Below are positions 15,734 to 26,900 of a DNA stretch of 64,000 nt, piece after piece. The DNA comes from Hydrogenophaga sp. NFH-34. Lineage in GTDB: Bacteria > Pseudomonadota > Gammaproteobacteria > Burkholderiales > Burkholderiaceae_C. The notes under the pieces were generated by a model. The model worked only from the letters and a program-made list of their open reading frames with translations, was not told the DNA's origin and searched no databases. How positions within the stretch are numbered: the stretch's first letter is position 1; each line of letters begins with the position of its first letter. Location of the stretch: positions 62,001 to 126,000 of the forward strand of contig NZ_JACBGE010000005.1 of assembly GCF_021401345.1 (NCBI RefSeq), in the 5' to 3' direction. The position numbers and the translations under genes were made by a program.

Positions 15734-16168
15734 TCAGTCCGGCAGGGCCATGCCTTCGCCTCGGGGAATCGGCCGGGGCCGGCCGCTGTCGTCGATGGCC
15801 ACGTAGGTCAGGCTGGCTTCGGTCACCTTGACGTACTGGCCCTGGGCCCGGAAGCGCTCGGCAAAGACCTCGACCTGCACCGTGATGGATGTGTTGCCCA
15901 GGCGGGTGATGTGCGCGTAGAAGCTCAGGATGTCGCCCACCCGCACGGGCTGCTTGAAGATGAACTGGTTGACCGCCACCGTGGCCATGCGGCCATTGAC
16001 GTACCGCGCGGGCAGCACGGAACCCGCCAGGTCCACCTGCGCCATGACCCAGCCGCCGAAGATGTCTCCGTTGGCGTTGCAATCGGCCGGCATGGGTATG
16101 ACTTTGAGCACCAGTTCGCGCCCTTCGGGCAGGCTGGTGTGCGGGCGGGTGGGCGTTTCGGCGGACAT
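15734..16168 (-). CDS. acyl-CoA thioesterase, YciA/hotdog family
   Basis: 144 residues from the ATG giving MSAETPTRP. The hotdog-fold pattern MPADCNANGDIFGGWVMAQVD carries the aspartate and GGW motif of YciA-type thioesterases, followed by NQFIFKQPVRVGDILSFYA and TYVAIDD. It hydrolyses short- to medium-chain acyl-CoA in the cytoplasm. A longer start 42 bases upstream in frame (MRCRPSC) is possible but lacks family character. It is divergent from the DUF4010 membrane protein gene. Confidence 0.85.
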   Translation of the reverse strand: MSAETPTRPHTSLPEGRELVLKVIPMPADCNANGDIFGGWVMAQVDLAGSVLPARYVNGRMATVAVNQFIFKQPVRVGDILSFYAHITRLGNTSITVQVEVFAERFRAQGQYVKVTEASLTYVAIDDSGRPRPIPRGEGMALPD

Positions 16169-16297
16169 GGGTGGGGCAACAGGCGCCGCGCACGAGGGCC
16201 GGCAACGCATCGGTGGACAGACAGGCGGCTATTGTGCGACGACTTGCGCCCCGCTGCGGGCGCTGGCGCTAAAGTCCCGCGCAGGAGATCCACGCCC

Positions 16298-17587
16298 ATG
16301 CCCGCATTCGACGCCACCGCCACCGTCAGCACCGCCACCGCCCTGGCCGTGGCGCTCGGCGCCGGCCTGCTGGTGGGCGTGGAGCGCGAGCGGCGCAAGG
16401 GCAGCGGGCCGGACCGGGCGTTTGCCGGCATGCGCACCTTCGCGCTAGCGGGGCTGATGGGCGCTGCGGCAGCGCTCACCCGGCAGCCGGGCATCATGGC
16501 CGTGGGAGCCGCCTTCGTGGCCGGCCTCGGGCTGCTGGCCTACCAGCGCGACCGCTCCGGCGACCCGGGCGTGACCACCGAAATCGCGCTGCTGCTGACC
16601 TACCTGACGGGCATGCTCGCCACCTGGAGCGCGCCGCTGGCCGCCGCCCTGGCGGTGACCATGACCGGCCTGCTCGCGGCGCGGGCGCGCCTGCACCACT
16701 GGGCCGTGCAGTGGCTGCGGCCGGGTGAACTGCGCGACGGCATCCTGCTTGCCGCCCTGGTGCTGATGGCCCTGCCGCTGGTGCCGGACCACGCCCTCTG
16801 GGGCGGCAGCTTCAACCCCCGCGTGGTGATGCAGCTGCTGGTGCTGCTGCTGGCGGTGCAATCGGTGGCACACATCGCCAACCGGCTGCTCGGCGCCCGC
16901 CAGGCGGTGGGACTCTCGGCGCTGGCCTCGGGGTTTGTGTCCAGCACCGCCACCATCGCCACGCTGGGCCTGACCGCACGCAACGACCCCGGGCAGGCCC
17001 GCCTCATGGCCGGCGGCGGGCTGCTGTCCTGTGTGTCGACGCAATTGCAGATGCTGCTGGTGGCCTCGGCGGTGCAGCCCGCCTGGCTGCCAGTGACCTG
17101 GCTGCCGGCACTGGCCGGTGCGCTGCTGGCGGCCGCCTGGGGCACCCTGCTGCTGCGCGGCGGCGCCCCTCACCATGTGGAAGAAGCTCCGATCGCCTCG
17201 CCCCATGTCGAGGGCCTGGCCGCGGCCCAGGGCGACCACCTGTTCAGCCTGGCGGGCGCAGCGGCCGTGGCCGCCCTGCTCGCCGGTGTGCAGGTGCTGG
17301 TGCACCTGCTGCGCCAGTGGCTGGGCGATGCCGGTCTGTTCACGGGGTTGCTGGTGGCGGCGCTGGCCGACCTGCATTCGGCCCTGGCGGCCGCCTTCGC
17401 AGCGGCCACGCCGGACAGCGGGCAGGCCGTGGTCTGGGCCGTCATGGCGGCGCTGCTGGTGCACGCGGCCAGCAAGAGCCTGACCGCGGGGCTGGTGGGT
17501 GGCTGGCGCTACCTGGCCTGGCTCGCGCCCGGCCTGTGGCTGCACACGCTGCTGGTGGTGGCCGGCCTGGGCTGGCTGGCCGGCTGA
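16298..17587 (+). CDS. MgtC/DUF4010 family integral membrane protein
   Basis: 429 residues, mostly hydrophobic, with about eleven or twelve predicted helices. The N-terminal region carries the MgtC-like motif LVGVERERRKGSG and GMRTFALAGLMG; the C-terminal half is DUF4010, with SGFVSSTATIATLG and HSALAAAFAAA. The ATG has AGGAGA 9 bases upstream. Family members are inner-membrane proteins without an agreed function. It ends four bases before the stop of the convergent glutathione reductase gene. Confidence 0.82.
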   Translation: MPAFDATATVSTATALAVALGAGLLVGVERERRKGSGPDRAFAGMRTFALAGLMGAAAALTRQPGIMAVGAAFVAGLGLLAYQRDRSGDPGVTTEIALLLTYLTGMLATWSAPLAAALAVTMTGLLAARARLHHWAVQWLRPGELRDGILLAALVLMALPLVPDHALWGGSFNPRVVMQLLVLLLAVQSVAHIANRLLGARQAVGLSALASGFVSSTATIATLGLTARNDPGQARLMAGGGLLSCVSTQLQMLLVASAVQPAWLPVTWLPALAGALLAAAWGTLLLRGGAPHHVEEAPIASPHVEGLAAAQGDHLFSLAGAAAVAALLAGVQVLVHLLRQWLGDAGLFTGLLVAALADLHSALAAAFAAATPDSGQAVVWAVMAALLVHAASKSLTAGLVGGWRYLAWLAPGLWLHTLLVVAGLGWLAG

Positions 17588-17591
17588 GGCT

Positions 17592-19067
17592 TCAGCGCCG
17601 CACCGGTTCGCGCATCGTCACGAACTCTTCGGCGGCGGTGGGGTGGATGCCGATGGTGGCGTCGAACACCGCCTTGGTCGCCCCCGCCTTGAGCGCCACG
17701 GCAAACCCTTGCACGATCTCGCCCGCCTCGGCCCCCACCATGTGCAAGCCGACCACGCGGTCGCTGGCGGTGTCGACGATGAGCTTCATCAGCGTGCGCT
17801 CGCTGCTGCCCGACAGCGTGTGCCGCAAGGCCTTGAATTCGCTGCGGAACACCGTGATGTCGCCATGCCGCTCGCGCGCCTGCGCCTCGGTCAGGCCCAC
17901 GGTGCCGATGTTCGGGTGCGTGAAAACGGCCGTGGGGATGAAGTCGTAGCCCATGCTGCGCGGCACCTTGCCGGCGGCGGGGCCGAACAAGGCGTCCACC
18001 ACGACCATGGCCTCGCCCAGTGCCACCGGGGTGAGCTGCACCCGTCCCGTGACGTCGCCCACCGCGTAGATGGAAGGCACGTTGGTGCGGTAGTGCTCGT
18101 CCACCCGCACCTCGCCCTTGGCCCCCAGGGCCACGCCCACGGTGTCCAGGCCCAGGCCCTGCACATTGGGCACCCGGCCCGTGGCGTACAGCACCGCATC
18201 GGCCAGCACCTGGCTGCCGCCTTCGAGATCGACCCGCAGGCCTTCGCCGGTCTGGTGCACGCACACCACGTCGGCGTTCAGGCGCAGGTCGATGCCCGAC
18301 TTGACCATCTCGGCCGCCGCGAAGTGGCGGATTTCGTCGTCGAAGCCGCGCAACACCTGCTCGCCGCGGTAGAGCTGCGTCACCGCCGCCCCCAGGCCGT
18401 TGAAGATGGAGGCGAACTCGCAGGCGATGTAGCCACCGCCGACGATCAGCAGCCGGCGGGGAAAGGGCTCCAGATCGAACACCGCGTCCGAGGTGATGAC
18501 GAACTCGCGCCCGGTGAAATGCGGCACGTGCGGTGTGCCGCCCGTGGCGATGAGCAGATGCGCCGCCGTGAACGTCTGGTGCCCGGGCGAGCCGTCGGCG
18601 TTCAGCGTGGCCAGGCCCACGGTGTTCGGCCCTTCGATGCGGGCAAAACCGTTGAGCACCGTCACACCGGAACCCCGCAACAGGTTGTCGTACACACCGT
18701 TCAGGCGCGCGATCTCGTGGGCGCGGTTGGCCTTGAGGCGGGCCCAGTCGAGCACCGGTTTGACGCGCTGATCCGCCGAGCCACAGGCAACGGCGCCGGG
18801 CAGCGCACCCTGCGCAGCGGGAAGCGGGAGGGCCGGGAACTCCCAGCCGTAGCCGTGCGATTCCTCGAACGCGGCGGCGTAGTGCGCGGCGTAGCTGTAG
18901 AGCTTCTTGGGAATGCAGCCCACGTTGACACAGGTGCCGCCCAGGCCGTCGGGGCCCAACATTTCGGCCAGCGCCACACGGGCACCGCGCTGGGCGGCCA
19001 TGCGGGCGGCGCGCACGCCACCGCTGCCACCACCGATCACAAAAAGGTCGAAGTCGAATGCGCTCAT
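17592..19067 (-). CDS. gor: glutathione-disulfide reductase
   Basis: 491 residues. FAD site GGGSGGVRAA lies near residue 12, and the redox pair C46-x4-C51 is in GGTCVNVGCIPKK. The NADPH site is LLIVGGGYIACEFASIFNGLG, with YRGEQVLRGFDDE after it; YAVGDVTGR closes the FAD domain and GIHPTAAEE carries the C-terminal catalytic histidine. It reduces oxidised glutathione with NADPH. An unusual glycine/proline-rich insertion of about 15 residues (PLPAAQGALPGAVACGS) follows the first helix pair. The ATG giving MSAFDFDLF was chosen over one 27 bases upstream. Confidence 0.9.
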   Translation of the reverse strand: MSAFDFDLFVIGGGSGGVRAARMAAQRGARVALAEMLGPDGLGGTCVNVGCIPKKLYSYAAHYAAAFEESHGYGWEFPALPLPAAQGALPGAVACGSADQRVKPVLDWARLKANRAHEIARLNGVYDNLLRGSGVTVLNGFARIEGPNTVGLATLNADGSPGHQTFTAAHLLIATGGTPHVPHFTGREFVITSDAVFDLEPFPRRLLIVGGGYIACEFASIFNGLGAAVTQLYRGEQVLRGFDDEIRHFAAAEMVKSGIDLRLNADVVCVHQTGEGLRVDLEGGSQVLADAVLYATGRVPNVQGLGLDTVGVALGAKGEVRVDEHYRTNVPSIYAVGDVTGRVQLTPVALGEAMVVVDALFGPAAGKVPRSMGYDFIPTAVFTHPNIGTVGLTEAQARERHGDITVFRSEFKALRHTLSGSSERTLMKLIVDTASDRVVGLHMVGAEAGEIVQGFAVALKAGATKAVFDATIGIHPTAAEEFVTMREPVRR

Positions 19068-19146
19068 GACATACCCCGGGGGACTCCCCCGCATGCAGGA
19101 ATCCGCATCTTACGGGTGTGGGCGCGCCAGTGCCCGCGCAGGGGCA

Positions 19147-19686
19147 TCAGGCGGCGCGGCGCACCTCGTCCTGCTGAAGGGTGCGGCGGCGCGCCATCTC
19201 GCGCCCCATGCCGGCGGTGTCCAGCGCGGCCAGGCGTTTGCGCGCCTCGGGGTAGGCCAGAGACTCTTCCAGCAGGATGTGGTCCAGATAGAGCGCCTCG
19301 AACACGTCGAGCGCGTGGCGCAGCTCGGCCGGGTCGAACCAGAGGTTGCCGTTCATGGCGGCCTCAATCGAAGGCGCGATCTGCAGCCAGTTTTCTTCCA
19401 GCCAGCCGTGGTCCTGGATCAGGTGTTCGGTGGCCTGCACCACGTCCGCGTCCTGGCTGCCGAGCAGCGGGGGAAAGATGTGCTTTTCTTCGTCCAGGTG
19501 GTGCTGGCGCGCCTCGCCATTGAAATAGTCGAGCACAACCCGCGCGGTGCGGCGGTTGGCCTGGTTCAGGCCCTCGGTCTCGATGGCATCCACCAGCCCG
19601 GCGAGCACGCGGATCTGGGCCTGGATTTCCCGGTGGGTGTCGTCAAGAAACTCGAAAACGGCGATCGATACGGGGACGGCACTCAT
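19147..19686 (-). CDS. hemerythrin HHE-domain protein
   Basis: 179 residues. Histidines and carboxylates expected of a di-iron hemerythrin-like bundle are spaced as FLDDTHREIQ, ARQHHLDEEKHIFPPLL, HLIQDHGWLEENW and LYLDHILLEESLAYPEARKRL. GGAG lies six bases before the chosen ATG. Such proteins bind oxygen or nitric oxide, or protect iron centres. It lies 79 bases upstream of gor in the same direction, compatible with a shared redox-stress role (inference). Confidence 0.85.
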   Translation of the reverse strand: MSAVPVSIAVFEFLDDTHREIQAQIRVLAGLVDAIETEGLNQANRRTARVVLDYFNGEARQHHLDEEKHIFPPLLGSQDADVVQATEHLIQDHGWLEENWLQIAPSIEAAMNGNLWFDPAELRHALDVFEALYLDHILLEESLAYPEARKRLAALDTAGMGREMARRRTLQQDEVRRAA

Positions 19687-19759
19687 GATGGGCTCCTGCT
19701 CGGTGACAAATGAGCCCATTGTGGAAAAGCGCCGCCAGGGCCCCTTGATCTGTCGCAAG

Positions 19760-19785
19760 AAAAAGGCCCGCCGAAAGGGCGGGCC
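19760..19785 (-). terminator. rho-independent terminator after the 3-hydroxybutyryl-CoA dehydrogenase gene
   Basis: On the minus strand GGCCCGCC and GGCGGGCC form a perfect eight-base stem with a five-base loop, followed by five T residues. It lies about 40 bases after the stop codon at 19828 and before the hemerythrin gene. Confidence 0.88.
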
Positions 19786-19827
19786 GATGAACGACGGCCG
19801 GGCAGCGCCCGGGCGGCGGCGGCAGGC

Positions 19828-20679
19828 TCAGTAGGTGTAGACCCCGCGACCGGTCTTGCGGCCCAGCCAGCCGGCGGCCACCATTTCCTTGAGCAGCGGG
19901 GCCGGGCGGTACTTGCTGTCGTTGAACTCGGCCATGTAGACGTTCATCACGGCCAGGCACACGTCCAGCCCGATCATGTCGGCCAGCGCCAGCGGACCGA
20001 TCGGCTGGTTGGTGCCGAGCTTCATGCCGGCGTCGATGTCTTCCGGCGTGGCGATGCCTTCGGCCAGCACGAAGAAGGCTTCGTTGATCATGGGCACCAG
20101 GATGCGGTTGACGACGAAGCCGGGCGCATTCTTCACCGTGATCGGCGTCTTGCCCAGGGCTTCGGCCAGGGCCTTGACGGCATCGTGCGTGGCGTCGCTG
20201 GTCTGCAGGCCACGGATGATCTCCACCAGCGCCATCATGGGCACCGGGTTGAAGAAGTGCATGCCGATGAACTTGTCGGCGCGCTTCGTGGCCGCCGCGA
20301 GCTTGGTGATGCTGATCGAGCTGGTGTTGGTGGCGACGATCACCTCGGACGCCAGGATGCCGTCGAGCTGTTGCAGGATCTTGACCTTTAGGCCTTCGTT
20401 TTCGGTCGCGGCCTCGATAACGAGCTGTGCCCCCTTGAGGTCGTCGTAGCTGGTCGAACCTTTGATGAGCGCCAGCGCGGCGGCCTTGCCCTCGGCGGTC
20501 AGTTTCTCTTTCTTGATCAGGCGGTCCAGGCTGCCGGCCACCGTGGCCAGGCCCTTGTCGACCGCCGTCTGCGCCACGTCGACCATGACGACGCGGATGC
20601 CACTGACCGCGCAGGCCTGCGCAATGCCGTTGCCCATGGTGCCGGCGCCGATGATGCCGACGGTCTGGATGCTGCTCAT
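19828..20679 (-). CDS. 3-hydroxybutyryl-CoA dehydrogenase
   Basis: 283 residues, exactly the family size. The Rossmann motif is GIIGAGTMGNGIA; NTSSISITKLA and GMHFFNPVPMMALVEII carry the catalytic serine/histidine region; NAPGFVVNRIL and GLDVCLAVM follow. It oxidises (S)-3-hydroxyacyl-CoA, preferably C4, with NAD(P), in butyrate or PHB-related metabolism. GGAG lies nine bases before the ATG. It stands alone with its own terminator. Confidence 0.9.
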   Translation of the reverse strand: MSSIQTVGIIGAGTMGNGIAQACAVSGIRVVMVDVAQTAVDKGLATVAGSLDRLIKKEKLTAEGKAAALALIKGSTSYDDLKGAQLVIEAATENEGLKVKILQQLDGILASEVIVATNTSSISITKLAAATKRADKFIGMHFFNPVPMMALVEIIRGLQTSDATHDAVKALAEALGKTPITVKNAPGFVVNRILVPMINEAFFVLAEGIATPEDIDAGMKLGTNQPIGPLALADMIGLDVCLAVMNVYMAEFNDSKYRPAPLLKEMVAAGWLGRKTGRGVYTY

Positions 20680-20869
20680 GAAGGGTTCTCCGGAAAATAG
20701 GTGCACTGAAAACGGGTCGGTCCCGGTCGCACAGGGGCGGCACGCGCAAGCCCGGTGGCAGGAATCGCGGCCCTGTGCTACCGTCACCGCGCATTGTCGC
20801 GCAGCCAGGCCCGGGCAGGCCACCAGGCTGTCGCCTCGGCGGAGCCGGCCTCCAAAATCTTCCCTTTCC

Positions 20870-22507
20870 ATGTACGACCACATCATCATCGGCGGTGGAT
20901 CGGCCGGCTGCGTGCTGGCGGGCCGGCTCAGTGAAGACCCGGCCGTGCGTGTGGCCCTGGTCGAGGCCGGCCCTCCCGACCGCAGTGTGCTCATCCACTG
21001 CCCCGCAGGCCTGGCCGCCATGGCGCACCAGCAGCAGCTCAACTGGCGCTACGCCACCACGCCCCAGCCGGGTCTGGGCGGTCGCCGTGGCTACCAACCC
21101 CGGGGCAAGGTGCTCGGCGGCTCCAGTTCGGTCAACGCCATGATCTACACGCGGGGCCATCCGACCGACTACGACCGCTGGGCCGCCGCCGGCAACCCGG
21201 GCTGGTCGTGGGCCGAGGTGCTGCCCTATTTCCGGCGTGCCGAACACAACCAGCGCGGCGCCGACGCCTGGCACGGCCAGGGCGGCCCGCTCAACGTGGC
21301 CGACCTGCAAAGCCCCAACCCGTTCGCCCGCGCTTTCGTCCAGGCGGGCGTGCAGGCCGGCCACCCCGCCAATGCCGACTTCAACGGCGCCGAGCAAGAG
21401 GGGGTGGGCCTCTACCAGGTAACGCACAAGAACGGTGAACGCTTCAGCGCCGCCAAGGCCTATCTCACGCCGCACCGTGACCGCCCCAACCTCCAGGTGT
21501 TCACCGAAGCCCTGGTCACCCGCATCGTGTTCGACCCGGCAGCGGGGCGCCCGCGCGCGACCGGCGTGGCCTGGCGGCCGCAGGGTGGGCGCGGGGCCGA
21601 ACAGGTGCTGGCCCTGAAGCCCGGCGGCGAGGTGCTGCTCAGCGCCGGCGCCTTCGGCTCGCCGCAGGTGCTGATGCTGTCGGGCATCGGGCCTGGCGAG
21701 CACCTGCAGGCCCTGGGCATTCCGGTGCTGCTCGACCTGCCCGGCGTGGGCGCCCACCTGCACGACCACCCCGACGTGGTGCTGGTGGCCGATGCCCCCG
21801 GCGCCAACGACCTCTTCGGCCTCAGCCTCCGGGGTGTCGGCCGCATGCTGCAGGGCGCGTGGGAATGGCGGCGCCAGCGAACGGGCCTGCTCACCACCAA
21901 CTTCGCCGAGGCCGGCGCCTTCCTGCGCAGCCAGTCCGACGAGGCCGTGCCCGACCTGCAACTGCACTTCGTGGTCGGCAAGCTGGTGGACCACGGCCGC
22001 CAGACCGCCTTCGGCCACGGCTATTCCTGCCATGTGTGCCTGCTGCGGCCGCGCAGCCGGGGCACGCTGCGGCTGGCCCACACCGATCCGCAGGCCGCGC
22101 CCCTGATCGATCCGGCCTTCCTGCAGGACCCGGACGATCTGGCCCGGCTGGTGCGCGGTTTCAAACTGATGCGCCACCTGCTGTCGCAACCCGCGCTGGC
22201 CAGCCGGGGCTGCCGCGAATCGGCCGTCTCGCGCGATGCCCAGAGCGACGCCCAGATCGAACAGTTCATCCGCCGCCACGCCGACACCATCTACCACCCG
22301 GTCGGCACCTGCCGCATGGGGCCCGACCCGGCGTCGGGCGCGGTCACCGATGCCCGCCTGCGCGTGCATGGCGTCGACGGCCTGCGCGTGATCGATGCCT
22401 CGGCCATACCGACCATCGTCGGTGGCAACACCAATGCCCCTGTGATCATGATGGCCGAAAAGGCCGTGGATATGATCCGGGAATCGTCCTCCCCGCGCCA
22501 CGCCTGA
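20870..22507 (+). CDS. GMC-family FAD-dependent alcohol/choline dehydrogenase
   Basis: 545 residues. FAD-binding [16 protein letters not shown] starts at residue 8; [20 protein letters not shown] is GMC signature 1, and [18 protein letters not shown] is signature 2. The C-terminal active site reads [14 protein letters not shown] and [17 protein letters not shown]. The family oxidises alcohols at an FAD with a His-His or His-Asn pair, passing electrons to quinones or oxygen. The substrate could be an aliphatic or aromatic alcohol or choline. A small monooxygenase-fold gene follows 80 bases downstream. Confidence 0.87.
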   Translation: MYDHIIIGGGSAGCVLAGRLSEDPAVRVALVEAGPPDRSVLIHCPAGLAAMAHQQQLNWRYATTPQPGLGGRRGYQPRGKVLGGSSSVNAMIYTRGHPTDYDRWAAAGNPGWSWAEVLPYFRRAEHNQRGADAWHGQGGPLNVADLQSPNPFARAFVQAGVQAGHPANADFNGAEQEGVGLYQVTHKNGERFSAAKAYLTPHRDRPNLQVFTEALVTRIVFDPAAGRPRATGVAWRPQGGRGAEQVLALKPGGEVLLSAGAFGSPQVLMLSGIGPGEHLQALGIPVLLDLPGVGAHLHDHPDVVLVADAPGANDLFGLSLRGVGRMLQGAWEWRRQRTGLLTTNFAEAGAFLRSQSDEAVPDLQLHFVVGKLVDHGRQTAFGHGYSCHVCLLRPRSRGTLRLAHTDPQAAPLIDPAFLQDPDDLARLVRGFKLMRHLLSQPALASRGCRESAVSRDAQSDAQIEQFIRRHADTIYHPVGTCRMGPDPASGAVTDARLRVHGVDGLRVIDASAIPTIVGGNTNAPVIMMAEKAVDMIRESSSPRHA

Positions 22508-22587
22508 CGGCGCATCCACCCCAGTCGGCCACCGCAGCGGCCCGGTCACGCCGGTTCTGCGGGGCCCCTCGACCCACCAGCCCACCC

Positions 22588-22887
22588 ATGATTCTTGAAC
22601 ACGCCGACATCCGCATCGACCCGGCCCGCGCCACCGAATTCGAAGCCGCCATCGTGCGCGGCGCCAGCACCGTGATCGCCCAGGCCCGGGGGTTCCAGGG
22701 CTATCAGGTCCGCCGCAGCATCGAAAGCCCTGGCCGCTACCTGCTGACCATCCGCTGGGCCACGCTGGAAGACCACACCGTGGGCTTCCGCCAGTCCGAA
22801 GCGTTCACCCAGTGGCGGGCCATCGTCGGCCCGTTTTTTGCCCAGCCCCCGGTGGTGGAACACCTGGAGCTCGTCGGCGAAGGCTGA
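22588..22887 (+). CDS. antibiotic biosynthesis monooxygenase (ABM) domain protein
   Basis: 99 residues forming a single ferredoxin-like ABM domain: MILEHADIRIDPARATEFE, GFQGYQVRRSIESPGRYLLTIRWATLEDH and the C-terminal FRQSEAFTQWRAIVGPFF. These small dimeric proteins include cofactor-free monooxygenases and proteins of unknown function. It lies 80 bases after the GMC dehydrogenase in the same direction and may be cotranscribed. No catalytic residues can be assigned. Confidence 0.78.
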   Translation: MILEHADIRIDPARATEFEAAIVRGASTVIAQARGFQGYQVRRSIESPGRYLLTIRWATLEDHTVGFRQSEAFTQWRAIVGPFFAQPPVVEHLELVGEG

Positions 22888-22908
22888 GCCTGCTCGCCAG
22901 CGCGAGCC

Positions 22909-23829
22909 TCACTTCTTGCGCATCAGCGTCGATTTGCCGAACAGGCTTTCGATGAGATCGACCGCCAACATCGCGGTGCGGTTGCGCACGTCAAGCGCCG
23001 GGTTGAGCTCCATCACATCGAGCGACGCCAGGCGCCCGGTGTCGGCGATCATTTCCATGCACAGCTGCGCTTCGCGGTAGGTCGGGCCACCCGGTACGGT
23101 CGTGCCCACGCCCGGCGCGATCTCGGGGTCGAGGAAATCGACATCAAAGCTCACGTGCAGGTGGGTGTGATCGTCCACCCCCTTGAGCGCCTGCTCCAGG
23201 GTGTGGCGCATGCCCATCTCGTCGATGTAACGCATGTCGAACACCTCCAGGCCGGCTTCGTGCACCAGGCGTTTTTCCCCCGGGTCCACGCTGCGGATAC
23301 CGATCTGCCGCACGGCATCGGGTGTGATGGCGGGGGTGTGCCCGCCCAGCCCCGTCAGCGTCGGCGGGCCGTAGCCACACAGGCAGGCCACGGGCATGCC
23401 GTGGATGTTGCCGCTGGGGGTGAGTTCGGCGGTGTTGAAGTCGGCATGCGCATCGAGCCAGAGCACGCGCAGCGTGCGCCCGGTTTCGCGGCAATGGCGC
23501 GCCACGGCGCTGATCGACCCCAGCCCCAGGCAGTGGTCGCCCCCCAGCACGATGGGCAGGCGCTCGCGCCGCAGTTCGGCCAGCACCGCGTCGTGCAGCG
23601 CGGTGTTCCAGGCCAACACCTCGGGCAGGTGCCGGTAGCCCGCCACAGGTGGCTGCCAGGGGTTGCCCGGCCCCTGCAGGTTGCCCCGGTCCTCGACGGC
23701 CAGGCCATGGCTCTCCAGCACCGCCTGCAGGCCCGCCACCCGCAACGCTTCGGGCCCCATGGAGGCACCACGTGCACCGGCGCCGATGTCGGTGGGCACG
23801 CCCAGCAGGCTGATGGCGGTGGTGGTCAT
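22909..23829 (-). CDS. rocF: arginase
   Basis: 306 residues, family size. The three manganese motifs are present in order: GGDHCLGLGS, LDAHADFN, and SFDVDFLDP. MELNPALDVRN closes the C-terminus, and the N-terminal GVPTDIGAGARGASMGPEALR is arginase-like rather than agmatinase-like. It hydrolyses arginine to ornithine and urea. It is monocistronic here, with no urease or ornithine genes nearby. Confidence 0.92.
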   Translation of the reverse strand: MTTTAISLLGVPTDIGAGARGASMGPEALRVAGLQAVLESHGLAVEDRGNLQGPGNPWQPPVAGYRHLPEVLAWNTALHDAVLAELRRERLPIVLGGDHCLGLGSISAVARHCRETGRTLRVLWLDAHADFNTAELTPSGNIHGMPVACLCGYGPPTLTGLGGHTPAITPDAVRQIGIRSVDPGEKRLVHEAGLEVFDMRYIDEMGMRHTLEQALKGVDDHTHLHVSFDVDFLDPEIAPGVGTTVPGGPTYREAQLCMEMIADTGRLASLDVMELNPALDVRNRTAMLAVDLIESLFGKSTLMRKK

Positions 23830-23910
23830 GGCAAAACCTCCGGGGAACGGTTGAAACGGCGCGCCACCGATGGTAGCGACGAACCATACTGCCTGCCGCT
23901 CGCGCGGCGC

Positions 23911-26900
23911 TCAGGCCGCCGGCAGATCGATCTCGAACCGCGCGCCCTGCCCGGGCGCGCTCTCGGCGCGGATCTGGCCTTCCATGCGCTCCACCGCCTT
24001 GTGCACCAGCGCCAGGCCGATGCCGGTGCCGGGGATCTGGTCCTGGCGGTGCAGGCGCTGGAACATGCCGAAGATGCGGTCGTGGTACTTCATGTCGAAG
24101 CCCACGCCCTGGTCGGCCACCGTCAGCAACGCCCTCGCTCCCTCGAAGCGGGCCGCGATGCGGATGCGAGGCGCCTCGTCGGCCGGTGTGAACTTCAGGG
24201 CGTTGTCGATCAGGTTGCGCAGGGCAATGGCGAGCCCCTGCGGATCGGCCCGCACGGCCAGGTCCTCGGGAACGTCCACGGTGACCTGGCCCTCACGCGC
24301 CGCGATTTCGTCCTGGAAGGGCTGCAGCACCGCCTGCACGCTCGCCGCCACGCCAATCGGGCCGACATGTTCGGTCATCTGCTGCAGGCGCGAGTACGCC
24401 AGCAGGTCGCTGACCAGTTCGGACATGTGCAGCGTGGCCCGCTGGATGCGGCGCAGGTATTCGCGGCCCTGTTCGTCGAGCTGCGCGGCATGCTCTTCCA
24501 GCAGCAGCGAGCTGAACCCCTCGATGCCACGCAACGGGGTGCGCAGATCGTGCGAGGCGGAATAGTTGAAGGACTCCAGCTCGCGATTGACGGCCTGCAG
24601 GCGCCGCACGCTGTCGTTGAGCTGCCGCGTCCGCTCCTCGACTTTCTGTTCGAGCTGGTCAGTCATCAGGCGCATCTGCTCGGCCGCCTGCACCCGCAGT
24701 TGCATGTTCACGATCATCTGGGCAAACAGCTCCAGCAAGGTGATCTCCTCGCTGCCGTGGTCATGCACCTCGCCCAGTGATTCCAGCCCCACGAAGCCCA
24801 GGCACAGCTCGCCCTGCATGAGCGGCAAGGTCACGAGGCTGTGCACCCCCTGCCCGGCCAGCATGTCGCGCAAAGGCCCCGGGGACAGGGCCTGCACATC
24901 GGGCACCCGCAGCTTTTCACCATGGCAATGGCCGCAGTATTCCGCGGGAAACTGCTGGATCGGCAGGTGCTGCTGGCGCGCCTTCCGGGACTCGACACCC
25001 GGTGCGCACCACTCGTGGGTGTTCGTCACGGTTTCGGTCTGTGCATCAAAAGCGAACAGGTAGGCACGGTCGGCCCGCACGAAGCTCCCCATGTCACCCA
25101 GGGCCGCATCGATGGCCTCGTCCATCTGGGACAGCGGCAGGTTGATGAAGCGGCTGGACAGCCGGAACAGCAGGAACACGAAGTCGTTGAGGCGCTCCTT
25201 GGCCTGGTGACTGGCCTGCTGCTCGGTGATGTCCCGCACCAGGAACAGGCACTGGCGCGCCCCGGGCAACCAGGCCAGCCGGGCACTGAAGTGCCGCTGC
25301 CCGCCCGGCAGATCGAGGCGGTACTGCACCTCCTGGGTACCGTGCTGGCGCGCGCGCTGCATGGCCGTGCGCATCATCTGGACCAGATCGGCCGGCATGA
25401 CATCGGCCATGTTCCGGCCCAGAAAGGCATCGGGTTGCCGGTGCAGCAGGTGGGTGGCTCCGCCCTGGAAGAAGACAAAGGTCTCCGACTCGTCTACAAG
25501 AAAAAGCAGATCCTGCAGCACGCCGAACACCCGTTCCAGAATGTCGCCACGCTCGCGCGCCGTGTCTTCAGCCTGGCGAAGTTCGGTCACGTCGAGGCAC
25601 GAGCCCACGTACCCGATGAAGCGGTTGTCGGCGTCGCTGCGCGGCTGCCCCTGCTCCAGCACCCAGCGGTACTGGCCATCGTGGCGCAGCAGGCGGTATT
25701 CCATGCTGTAGGGCTCACGGGCCGCAAAAGCGGTGTCGAAAATGACGGAACAACGTTCTCGGTCGAGTGGATGCAGGTCGTCCAGCCAGGGCGTGTGGCA
25801 CTCCACCTCCAACTCGCGCCCGGTGAACGCCAGCCAGGCCCGGTTGACCCACTCGGGCTGCGCGTGCGCATCGGTGGTCCAGAACAGGGCGGGCGACGCA
25901 TTCGCCACCGTGTCCAGGTGCTTGAGCGTCTGGCGCTGGGCCTCTTCGAGTTCCTTGCGGTCGGTCACCTCAAAGATGGTGCCCGCCATGTAATGGACCC
26001 GGCCATCCGCACCGGTCTGCCCGCTGCCCTGGATGTCGAACCAGCGGTAGCGGCCCTGCGCGTCCCGGGCCCGGAATTCGGCACGGTAGTGCCGCTCACC
26101 GTTGAAAAACCGCAACAGCACCTCCCGCAGGCGCGGACCATCCTCCGGGTGCAGCAGACCCATGAAGGTCTGTGCCATCTGGCTGACTGGCGGCGCGGGG
26201 TACCCCAGGTACTGAAAAAACTCGTGACTGGGCTGGATGTTGCCTTCGCCAAAATCCCATTCCCAGACTTGGCCCTGCGACGCCGCCAACCGAAAGCGCA
26301 GTTCGCTGCGACGCAGCGCCTGCAGCGACCGGTCCAGGCGCCAGGCGCCATAAGCCACAGCCGCCGCCACCAGCAGCGTCAGCGCGACGGCCAACGGCAG
26401 CACACTGTTCCACGGTGCCAGCACCCCCTGTGTGGGCAGCGCGTACACCACCACCAGCCGCCGGGCACCGCCGTTCAGGCGCTGGTAGCCGACGATGCGG
26501 CGCACGCCGTCGATCTGCGCCTGGGCGTCGAACACGCCGGAGTCCTGCTGCCGGACCGCATCGGCCACATGCCCCATCAACCGGCGTCCCTGCTCTGCCG
26601 CCACCAGCGGGTGGCGGACCAGTACCGTGGTGGCCCCGTCGTCCTCCAGCCGGAACAGGCTCATGCTGCCCCCGGCAGGCAACCCTTCCGAGGCAAAACG
26701 CGCCAGCAACGCTTCGCGCGACAAGGCGACCTCGTACATCGCCGGGTCGTCCTGCTGCGCCGATGCGTCGCGCCAGCGCAGGGGCAGCACCCAATGCCCG
26801 GCCTCTTCCCGGGCCAGCCCGGGCTGCCACACGCCTGCGGGCCAACCGATCTCCAGCCCATCTCCCTCTGGCAAACGGCGCCAGGTAAAGGGCAGGCTGA